Origin: Reticulitermes speratus
Taxonomy: Eukaryota > Arthropoda > Insecta > Blattodea > Rhinotermitidae
Reading direction: 5' to 3'
Assembly: GCA_021186555.1 (NCBI GenBank)
Contig: JAJKFL010000012.1
Location: 20,719,711-20,783,710, forward strand
Length of the DNA: 64,000 nucleotides
Both the position numbers and the translations under genes were made by a program. Positions 36,990-48,900 of the stretch are shown here, in pieces (within the stretch, counting starts at the first letter, position 1; each line of letters opens with the position of its first letter). The notes beneath the pieces were generated by a model. It did no database searches. It saw only the letters and a list, made by a program, of their open reading frames with translations, and had not been told where the DNA came from.

Positions 36990-39900
36990 CTGTGAACAAC
37001 ACACAGCAGTGAGGCCTCGTCTTTAACGTTCAGCTCATGTATTTTTACATAACATTATACAAAGTGATTTACATGCCCCCGTAAAGTATGATGTCGTTGG
37101 GTTGCGCGATTTTTGGAACTTTACTTTGCAACCGTGGCAAACATCAATTTCATAAGCTACGAACACATTCCACGCTGAATGACATGCTTGCCGGCCGGAT
37201 GTGCTGTACTGCGGGACTGGCTGGGGCAGTGTGCTGATGTCTCGCCAGCTCGCTACCGAGATTGTGCGTGCTATCGAATAAATGTTCATGCACACGTAAC
37301 ATGTCATTGATGTGAGCTCAGTGTCACTTTTAAAAGTCCGTGTAAATATTGTGCAACAGAATCAGCGCCAGTTTAGCTGTGAGTAATGGTCTTACACGGC
37401 CATATGTTGTATCATAGAGTGTGTTACATTATGTTGGTTTAATAGTTCACGGTAGTGTGTTGTGCCCATTGTAATGAAACACAATTAGCGAAAATGATTA
37501 GCAACTGCTGACGCCACAACAACTTATTATTACGTTAAAAAGCCTGGCACTGAGACCTCTCCCCGTATTGTGGAAAGTCATTATCTTACAATACGAACAA
37601 AACACTGCAGGCAATAAGCTGATCAATGGAGCCACGATAGTGAAGTCAGTCGGTGTGGTGATAGGCTACGAACTGAACGTCCGAGGAATCGTCGTTCTGT
37701 TCCCGACAGGGATCTTTTTCTCTCCAAACGTGTCCAGACCGGCTCCGGGGCCTATCCAGTCTCCTACTCACTGGCTAGTGGGGCTGTTTTCTCTGGGATA
37801 AAATGGCTGGGGCGTGAAGCTCATACGTGCACAGGGAAACTTGACCTTTATAATATCATGAATATAGGCCTGCTATTTCATGTTTGTACGTATTTTGTGT
37901 TCTTAGAAATGTCCAGAAATAGAATTATCAAGATGCAGGAATATCTATGAGTTTTATGAGCGGGTTCTGAAGATGGAGGCAGCATGTTTCTCCGTAACGT
38001 CGGCAACACACGTCACCTTTACGCGTTAACACGACCCCAAAACAGGATCAGCATTAACAATGGAGCACTGTTAAAGCTTAAAGTAAGTATTTTACACTAT
38101 CTCCATTAGACGCTCTGTCCTTTCTTGCCGACTCACGGCATGGTTCTGAAACGCTATAGCAGCAAACTGCTTACAGCTTGAACAGTCTTCGTTGTAAAAA
38201 GTATCACGTAGGCTTAAACGTTGATTTCCAATTGAAATACAACAATCTCCCGCTCAACGTCAGTAATCCTTTCCTGAAAATCAGACGTTCTGCGCGAAAA
38301 CTGTAACCGGGAGCCTATTTCCCATTATTTTAAATGGGAAAAATTATAATGCGTTACAGCGTCAACCCCAAACCCCAACCAATTTCCTAAAACAACTAAA
38401 ACACAGTAAAGTGCCTATTATATAATAACAAACTATCACAGGATGTAAAATGCTTAAAACATCGCTTCCTGATCACCAAACAATATGGTTGTTAAACAGC
38501 GTCTTTGTGTGCAGTAACATTTAGAGTTTGCATGCACACCGTTTTGGTTAAAATGTCGTATTGAGTTTTTGGAACGTTAACGTATATTTCTTCTGTCTAA
38601 ACATTGGCCGAAAAACGTTGTATTCACAAAAACATAAGTTCTATGAAGTCTGGATATAAAACCAAGAGGCGTTCTACCTGGAAAACTTTAACTGGGGAGG
38701 CGTTCTGCGGGGTGTGCTTGTATTTTAAACATGTGGATTGTAATTAAAACAGGACAACAATCTGGCACCAAATACGCAGTGGCAGGTACCAATGTTTCAG
38801 TCGGTAGTGCAGTCTATCCATTTGCCGAGGAATTACATGGAATTATTCAGTGCCACGAAAAGGAAAGAATATCCGAAGTTTGCTGCGAGCACCAGGCGGT
38901 TGAGAACCTTTGGTGTAGAGGAGAACTACGTTTCCGGTTTAATTTTATGAAGGGCCCTCGCACCACAGCCTTAAGGCTTTTTGTGCAACCCCAATGAAGA
39001 TGATGAGAATGAGCAGTTTTTTTTACCAATTTTTACAATTAATGGAGCACCAGTGGAATGAAATCGACAGGGGAAAACCGACAACTCGGAGAAAAACCTG
39101 TCCCAGTGCCACTTTGTCCACCACAAATCTCACATGGACTTGACCTGGGACCGAACCCCGGGCCTCCGTGGTGAGAGGCCGGCGACTAACCGCCTGAGCC
39201 ATGGCACGGCCTTTACGTTTCCGATACTTCCTGTCTCCAGTATCGGTTGGCCCTGTAGATGTGAAGTGACCATCGAAAACGGAAGATAAAATGTACGTAT
39301 ATGTAGGCTATACGTACTTAGTTATCATGCAGAGCAACTTAGAAGTGTGTGATGTTGTGAGGGAGAAGGTAATGTGGGGTGGATAAAACTGCATGCGTGG
39401 GGGTGGTCATTCAAAGACACTCAGGAGACTAAAGGTTAGATGAGGAGATCCAAGAGGAACTGAGCACCATGATCGATAGTCATTTAAATCATTAAATGAT
39501 TTGTATAGTCCACAGACATGGAGATGGTCTCTGGCTAGGAATGCGATAGATGCACACGCATAGGATTTCGTGGCAAATGAGTTTGCTAGTACTCATCCTG
39601 AAAGAACTTGCCCACTACACGGTACTCGAAATGCTTGGTCTTTGCAATCTGTATGCAGTAGCAGAATTGTCTGTGGCTCCCAACAAAGCAGTCCTGTAAC
39701 CCCTCCTACAGTCAGCACCCACGCACCGCTCGAGACACGCTCACCCTCCACGGGGATCATCTCTGATTTGCCATCCATACTGGGTAACCCCGTTCTGTCC
39801 CTGATTTTGGTCTCGAAACGTCGGACTTCTACTCCGTAACGACGCGTATGAGTCCCGACAGGGTTTTATTACATGTAGTTTGAAAGTTGTGTTACCTAGT

Positions 39901-42900
39901 GTTGCTTGTTGAATTGTACTTGTAGAGGTGACTAGTTGTGACGGTTCCTCCGTGAGGACACTGATAACACTGCTCACAGAATCCGGAGAGGACACGCCAC
40001 TGGAGTCACTGTCCATGTCGTCTGTTTCCGGGTTAAACAGTTCTAGAGACAAGAGGCGTGGTAAAGGCCGAGCCAAGGGCTCAGGTCGTCCCACTACCAT
40101 TACAGATGACCGACGCACCAACGGAAATGGGTTCCTTACTGCTGCGCCTCCTGCAAACAGAGCGAGTAATTGCAATACAGCGTGTAGCAGAAATTGTGGT
40201 CATGGGACGCCCAGGTAATGTATTGCTTTATTCTGTAATCACATGTAGATCTTAAATTACATGCCGTAGTTACTTTCCTTTAGAAGAAATGCAGAGAAAA
40301 CTTGCAGAATCGAAAGTTATGTAATACTGCGAGTATGTAATGTGCGTATAACAGTGGTATAATAGTAATATTAATAATAATGATTCTTTTCAATGGCTCG
40401 ACAGCTCCTTGGAGGCCTAGGCCGCCTCATTTTTCGAGGCTTCACGATCACACACTTTTTAGACACACCACACTCGGTAGGACTCCTCTGGACGAGGGCC
40501 CAGCTCGTCGCAGAGACCTCTACCTGACAACACACAACACTCACAAGAGACAGACATCCATGCCCTAGGCGGGATAATAATAATAATAATAATAATAAAT
40601 GCATCATTATTAAATGTTATTTGTACAGACATTGAATCACGTATTTTAAAACACGCTTCGTAATATTTGTGATCTTTAACGAGGACACGGGAGCGTGATA
40701 AGCTATTGCGAAAACATTTGCAACGAATGAATAATGAAAAACAAAACTGATTTGAGTTAGAACACTACAAAGGACGAACACTGTATTTTAGAAGTTTCAT
40801 TATGGATTGTCATGGACGATGTAAAATGAGCGACACTAACTAACTCCATGGAGCAGAGTCCTTCTTGAGAAGCTAACAGGTCCTCAGCTAGTCAAGAAAT
40901 TCCCCGCGTTTTATGGAGCCCGCAGGTTCATTACCACATTCACAAGAGCCCGCCACCTGTCCCTATCCTGAGCCATATCAATTCAGTCCACGCCCTTCCA
41001 TCCCACTTCTTGATCCATTTTAATATTATCCTTCCACCTACGTCTGGGTCTTCCAAGTGGTCTCCTTCACTCAGGTCTCCCCACCAAAATTGTGTATGCA
41101 CCTCTTCCCTCCCCCATACGTGCTATATGGTCCGCCCACCTCATTCTTCTTGATTTGAACGCCCGAATATTTGATGATGAGTACAGATCATTAAGTTCCT
41201 CGTTATGTAGTCTTCTCCACTCCCCCGTTATCTCGTTCCTCTTAGGCCCAAATATCCTCCTCAGCACCCTATTCTAGAACACCCTCAGCCTATGTTCCCT
41301 CCTCAGTGTGAGAGACCAAGTTTCACACCCATACAAAACAACAAAATTATAAAATGAGCGACACTGTAACGTTTGATATGAAAGGCACAGGTGCAGAGCT
41401 TTGACTTGATTGTCGCATTATGAGAACTCGAGAACTCTCTGGTCTAAAATTGCTACGTATCGGCATCTCAAGCTATCTTTCCCTTACTTTCTCTTGTAAA
41501 TCTAACTAAGCCACCTAGAAAAGTGGATGGGAAAATTAGTGTCTAAGGTCATAGAGAAAGTCCCACCAATAATGGAACTCAAAGATTCGTTGCCGTGTTC
41601 ACAACAGCAAGTCACTGCTCCCATACATGAGCCAGATTAATCCAGTACACAACCTCACCGCTGTTTGTTTAGGATCCATTTTAATGTTATACCCACATCT
41701 ACTCCAAAGTCACGTGATTCTTTCATCGTCACCCCATGCATGCTATATGCTGCACTCATCTGGCGTTCAATAATTTGACTACCGTGATGTCATGTGCCAA
41801 AGAGTACAAATCGTGCAGTTGAACCGTTTGTTACGTTTTGTCATAGGGCCTTACATTTATATATCGTTCTTTATAAATAACAGATCATCCGTGTTTCAAC
41901 TTAAGATTGTTCGGTTTCAGATGCTCTGTACCTGATATCCTGCCCGTTACAGGCACCACACGTGATCTCAGCAACTCTTGTATCTGGCGCAGACGTTCGC
42001 TGTTCTTCGATTCAGCCTCTGGAGGCTCTGTTTCGTCTGAAGGCAGTTCATGACCCTCATCATCTGCTTCTTCCTCTTCCAGGGGTTTTTCTTCGATGAG
42101 GGGGGTCCTGGGGCTCATCGCCGGGGGTGACAGTTTGATCTGTGGGGCGGGGGATGTAGGCTGCTGTTTGACCTGCGGAGATTTGGGCGGCGTCGTGGTG
42201 GGGTCGGGTTTTGGCACAAATATGACTGAGGCAAAGCTGTCTTCCGAGTCGACACTCGTGTCGCTCTGCAGACTGCTGTCCTTCGAGGAGTCAGAACCAT
42301 CTTCTCTAGAATGGCGGCGTTCACTGCCCGATCGGCCAGCTTCCTTCTTGTTATTGTCGTCTCCGATGCCAGAGAAATTGTTAGAAGGCTTCTTGCTGTC
42401 CGATGGAGGCGTGCATGGGGGTACCGCCTCGCTGGGTGTAGGTGTGGGTGAAGGCTTAGTGTTGGGAGACACGTCGCCCCCTTTCCAACCCTGGAGTATC
42501 CGCACGAAGCCGTTCTTGAATGAGGTGCCCGCCACCTTCTCAATGCCTGTGGTGGAGCTCTTCAGTTTGTTTGTGAGACCGTTCTTGAGCAACTGGAAGC
42601 GTTTGGCTGTAGACGTGGAGAAGAATGTGTCTCTGAGGGAGTCCAGTGTGCGGTTACGCCGATAGATGAGCTCCTCGTTGAGCGATGCCTGCTTCTGAAT
42701 ATTCTGCCGCAACCGTTCCTTCTCCCGTAGCCTCTCCGCGGACATGAGCTCCTCGTTCATGGAGCTCTGCTTGAACACGTTGCCGCAGCGCTGCGTCACC
42801 TCATGCCCCGATACCTTGAACTCTGGCAGCGCCTTCACCAGGTCCCGCATGCCACCCTCTTGCGCCATCTCTTGACAGACTGACTTCTTCTGTTTGACTA

Positions 42901-45900
42901 GCCTCGGCTTGGAGCTGCTGTTTGTGTTGGGGACGGCTGGCGCTGTAGCGGAGGGGACGCTTGTAGTGTTGGAATGCTCGGAGCCCATTCCGAGACTGGG
43001 CACGCTCGAGCGAGAACGTACCATGGCCCGCTGTCCTACCGTCAGGATGTCGGACAGGCTTTTGGACTTATGATTCAGAATAACCTCGTGGGGCGTCGCC
43101 CGCCGCGCGCAGGCGAATGTCTGCCGGCGTTGGGGTGGCTCGTGCTGGTCCTCTTCCAGGCGTCGCAGCTCAATCGGTAGGTCCTGAATGTCTTCACCTT
43201 CTCCATCTTCACAACCCTCGGGATCGTAGCGGTGAGGGGGTGCAGGCTCCTTAGTACAGGAGCTCCATGAGTCGAGGAACCAGGGCCGGTGGCCGGACCC
43301 ACCACGCTTTCCTCCGGCTAGTTTCTGTAAAATACGACAAGTGAAATTACTTTCTAATCCTCTATTATTCCTTCCTTCACTTGATATCTGGAGAAAGGTA
43401 GGTATTATTGGAGATTCGGTTTTAGCAGTATGCTAATCAAGCAGAGATATTCCAAAAATATTTCGCATTTTGGAGAAGTAAATAATTTATTACGTCTTAC
43501 GTCGTTCGGTAGTGTTAACCTTTGCAGTTTCCCATACGGTTGCCGTGTAGCATATTTAGATACGGCCTGTTGCATTTTGTCACAGAACCGAGTTTTAGTC
43601 CACAAGACACTGTCTTTATCTCACGAGTTATTATACTGCGTTAACATGCCAGCTTCTGTAGGATATAAAATTACATTTGCATTGTTCCTGCAAGGAGTTA
43701 TGCACAGATAAACGCTTGGGATGTGTTGCTGTGTTCGAAGATTGTAAGAATACATCTTCTGAATACAAGGAACTGTGATTCAGTTATGATTGGTTTTCAT
43801 AGAAACAAGTCATAACAAAATACACAAGAGTGGCTAACGTAACTTTTTCGAATATACTCTGTTTTGAATTTCTAAATGCATTAAGCATATTCCATATTAC
43901 CGAGGACGCCCATTTTTTACCGGTCATTTTCATAAAATAATTGTACTTAAATAAATAAATAAAAAGTCTTACGAATATTGGTCTTCAGGGTGATGTATGT
44001 TAACACGTATGGAGTTTGTGAACGCTCTTGCAGCGAGGACAGTACGTCATATAATCTTGAACTGATGTCCGCGTTTATCCGTGCATGTATGAAAGCGATC
44101 AGACGTAGCTTCGAGAATTCGAGAATCCTGAGGCACATCTCTGGTGGAAATTATTCTCCGAGTACTGTGATGCTGTCTTGGCGACGCATCATACACGCGT
44201 TCTTTAGCCGTACCCTACCGTTAGAAATCGCAAGGTGTTAAATCTGGCGAAAGGATAGGCTGTTTCAGAGGTCTTGCTCCTAGGGAAGAAGTCCGGATAA
44301 GCACGAAGCATGGCTTGTGTAATCGGTATAATGTCTAGACTACGGGCTTGCCAACCGAGCAATCGTGGTTCAATTTGCAACAGGGACGACAGATATTTTG
44401 CTTCCCCAAAGCACCCACTCAGCCTCTTAACTCAGTGAGAACAGGGGCTGTTTCTCCGGCAGCACTTCAGCTGGGGCGTGAAGCTGACCACTCACTCCCA
44501 TTTAGTGCCAACCTTAAAAATGAGGTGAGCTATACCTCCATTCCCCTTATGCCTTCTTGGCCTGCACAGGAAAACTTTATATTTTTACTTAGAGGCCCTG
44601 CTACAGGGCATTATTATTATTCTGAATTCACAGCGGTTTAGCTGGTTTTCAAAGAGTACCTGTCACTGACCAAGCATTTCTTATTCATTATGCTGCTAAA
44701 AACTTTCAAAGTATGTGGCATGTATTAAGTATTATTTCTTTCTGCATGAGAATGTATAGAACAGGGCGAAGATTGAGTAGTTTCAAACTGTCGTGTAATT
44801 TATTTGTGATAATACCCGTTGTGGATAATACTAATGGTTCTATATAGACCGCGTTCAGTTGCCATATTCCTGTTACTTCTTTCTTTAGGTCTGTTTATTA
44901 TTTTTATTAGTGTTATCATCATCATATCCTATTCCGTGTAAAGCCCAGATTTTCGCGCATTAGCAAGTAGTCACAGTCTGTGTGTGGAAATCAAACACAG
45001 GGATTGGAAGAATGTCGATGTTGCCCACACCCTCCCCCCGTGGCTTGCAATGGTCCGTATTGAACTGCATAAAAATCGACCATTTGCTTGCATCGTTACT
45101 ACGACCGAGGAAGGTGGCTCTGGGACAGAATCTGCTTACTGTGAGTCGTCCGGTTTGCAGTGTTCTGGAACTGCTTGTTGTAATCGCGTAGACACGCTAC
45201 TGGTGGTTAAAGTAAGACGCAGAATACATTTAGTACACACCCTCAAGTCCATTGTAGGGGCGTCGAAGTCACCAAATAAGTTTACAATGCACATTTTTAG
45301 TGTTCGTTTTTTAAACTCTAATAAGCACAGTTCGTATTTAACAGCACTGCTATCCCACTACTTTTCACATAGCTCCCAGCAATACTGAGACATCACATCG
45401 TGAGAGGAACGTTGCTGTTCCCCGTTGATAGCGGTCCGTCTCCGGTGTTACAACTCTTCCCAACTCGCGATCATCTTTAAATTCATGGCCGCCAAGATTG
45501 TGCTTCAGCGCCGGAGAGAGTTGATAGTCACTTGGCGACAAATTCCCGGATATGATCACAATGAGTGCAGATTGTTACGAAATGATACGCCATGTAAAAT
45601 TATTTTCTGACCGAACGTCGTGTACGATCACCTACATAACGTATCAGGATTTATCGAAGATCTTGAAAGAATCGCGATTATTTTATAGAATTTTCGGGTC
45701 TCTTTCCCGGGGGTAGAGTGGCCGGGGCGTGGCGTTGACCACCCACTCCTTTCCACAGCCGAAGTTAAAGTAATAGCAGAGTTATACATCTACTCCCACG
45801 TCTGTGCCTCCATGGCATGTTACAGTATGACCTTCACCTTTACAACACTTTTCCTTGCATTCTGTCTGTATCACGTGCAATCAGCACATTAGGAAGCTGG

Positions 45901-48900
45901 ATTTGCCCTCCTGCTTTGTATTCTGGAGGTACCGGTTTCAAATCTCAGGCGAGAGACAGGCTGGCTTACTGGAGGTGTTGTGATCTCATCATTGCCTCCA
46001 GGCGAGTGTCGATATAGCAGGCCACGGCGATGGTGCCTTTCCACATCCGTCTCAGTTCATTACTTACGAACCAATCCTATCATTTGTCGCTATATAATCT
46101 TCAGTACTTAAAGTGCTACTAAATAAAGTTTAAACAAATAACATTTTCTTAACATGCGAGCCGTCAGTTTGTATGTGTGTGCCTGCGTATAACTCGTATA
46201 TCTCCATGATAATACCAAGTGCGAAGTATCCTTCAGACGATCGAAGCGCTGTAGTTGTCAGACGGATGATTGCTCCTATGGCAACAGAGCTGAAAGCTAC
46301 AACGCATACTGCAAGCCAGCCACGTACATCACAAATCAACAGCAAAGTTGACGGCCAACAAGCATTCGCGAAATGTGACAAGTGTTTTGGTTAACAACGC
46401 TGTCATATGCTAAGACCGTGTAGCGTCAGTGGCAGATGAATAGAATGTGAATATAGAGACGTGGTAGAATGATATTAACAGGGGAAAACGAAGTACTTGG
46501 AGGAAAACCTGTCTCACTGCCACTTCGTCAACCACAAATCCCATATGTACTGTCCTGAGATCGAACTTCGGCATTTTTCCGCGTCACATTGCATTTAGTC
46601 TCTAATGTATTTCCTATGATACTATTATGTTATGAGCCCTAAGGGATATGGTTTAATCCTGGCTCATGGAAACACTTTTGTGTTTTTGTTTCACGATTTC
46701 AATAATTTTCGCACTCCATTTCTGTGATTGCTTTCGACTAAAAGTCACTACGAAGTTATTATGAATATTCCAGTCTCGGCTCTGACTGAAACTTTTCGTG
46801 ATTTTCTCAGAGCATTCAAGGAAGTTTTGTCACCTTAGAATTAGGGACTGCCTCCTCCTTCTTCATCCTTCCCAGTTCATCATTCCTAGCCTTTGAAGTC
46901 GAGTGAACGTATTTAAATAAACAAACACGCAGAAGGGGATATTTTACGAGTAGTAGAGACTCTTTACCTGGAGCGCCCTCCGAACGAAGCTGTAGCAGGT
47001 TTCATTGGGGCTGGACAGGCTGGAACTGCTCTGGGAACTGCTGCAGGGACGAGCGGGGTCGATGGACCTCCCCTTGTGCCTGCTGCGACCTCTCTTCCTT
47101 TGGCCAGCCCCGGGCCTGCAAAACACAGTAAACGTATGCTTTAGGCAGATAAAGGAGGCCGACGGATCTAAAACCCGCTGCTGGTGTTACAGCTGTCCAT
47201 TCGTTTTCGCAGCTTGGGGAGTTTCTACCCCACCCGTCTGCAGTGAGGAAGTGTGAGTATTGTTACGCCGCGTAATATCCCAGAAGAGCGCAGATCTCAT
47301 CAAATTAACAGTTCGTTTACCACCTGTGACATTTAAGAAACACGTCATCGGGCTGTTTACTCGTCACGTAAATAAACAGGAACTGAGTTGAACCAACTGT
47401 GGCAATACCTAAAACAACTATAGAAATATAAAGTGTCCGTCATGTCGTGTTTCTGAGCTATGCAGCTGTCACGGGATCTGTAGGTCGTAGGGAGCCTTCA
47501 TCCATCCCCCTGCAGTAAAACATGCCTTATTTCATGTGAATCTCGAAGTGCTTTAACTTCCTAGCGGATTCAGTCTTCCTGTGCGATAAAGCTGCCGTTC
47601 TTGCGGACACGATAAAATGGACACTGTAGTTTGTGTGAGCCCAAGGAACGTATCAGCGAAACAGATGAAATTAAGTTAAAACTTTGGTTGTAAATCTAGT
47701 TGCGGCAGTGATATTTTCACACAGCTATTATTGGAACTTCAAATAGACGCACATTGGCTTAGAAGCTGGCGGGCCTCGAAGTCCACACGCGCGCATACAC
47801 ACACACACACACACACACACACCATAACTCTATAAAACGAAAATTAATCCTGAGCCTGGTTAACAGTCAGTATAGTGACTAGGCTACAGGATTGACAACG
47901 GAGGAATCGTTGATCGATTGCCGGGAAGAGCAAGAGATTTATCTCTTCTACAAAGCGTCCAAACCGGTTTTTAGGTCGACCTAGCCCTTTCTTCAATGGA
48001 GAATAGAGGGTTTTCCCCTGGGTTAAAGCGGCCGGAGGCCAAATCAGATAACTCACCTCCATCTAAAGCCAAGGGTAAGACTGACTGGATCAATGTCTTC
48101 ACTCTCCCATACGCCTTCATGGCTTGCGCAGGGTCACTCCTCGCCAAACATTATTCGGGTGATAAAATCAAGAAGAATGAGGTTGGCGGGGCGTGTGGCA
48201 CGTAGGAGGAGAGGAGAGGTGTATATAGGGTATTGGTGGGGAGACATGAAGGAAAAAAACACTTGGAAGACCCAGGCGTAGATGGGAGAATAATATTAAA
48301 ATGGATCTTCAAGAAATGGGATGGGAGTCATGGACTGGATTGGTCTGGCTCAAGATAGGAGCAGGTGGCGGGCTCTTGTGAATGCGGTACTGAACTTGCG
48401 GGTTCCATAAAATGCGGGGAATTCCTTCACTGGCTGAGGACCTGTTAGCTTCTCAAGAATGTCTGTGTAGAGGATTATTGAACGCGCTGTGTAATTTGAT
48501 TCCACTGACCTATAATACTCACCGCGCGGATCTGCAGGAATCGCTGTCTGACGTCTGAGTATAAGCGTGGTAGGGCGGCGGGCCGTCCTCCTCGGACGTA
48601 GTGGTCGTCGTAGATGTTAGCTCCAGCGACGGAGTACTAAGGTGCTGGGGCTTGTGCCAAGGGACCAGCACGTCTTGGGACTCGAACTATGGACAACACA
48701 GAACATTGCTCAATAACTACCTTATTTATATTATTTACTTATTTATTATACTATATATCGTATTGCAACTGGATTCCTGAATATGTGTCTCCAGTGAGTT
48801 TTATAGATTGCGCGGCTGGAAAAAAATATACGTTATGAGAGGGTTTGATTTGACAAGGGGTACGTCGAACTCCTCCGCCCATCTCCACGCTCATAAAATA

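Noticed and set aside
38731-38997. 88-codon + strand frame in intron 7
   Set aside because: No recognisable domain or splice signals; ends next to a SINE.
42096-42665. 189-codon open frame on the + strand
   Set aside because: Mirror of TRMT9B exon 6; no recognisable domain.
46130-46394. Open frames on both strands in intron 5
   Set aside because: Both strands open over the same bases with no domain on either; likely chance.
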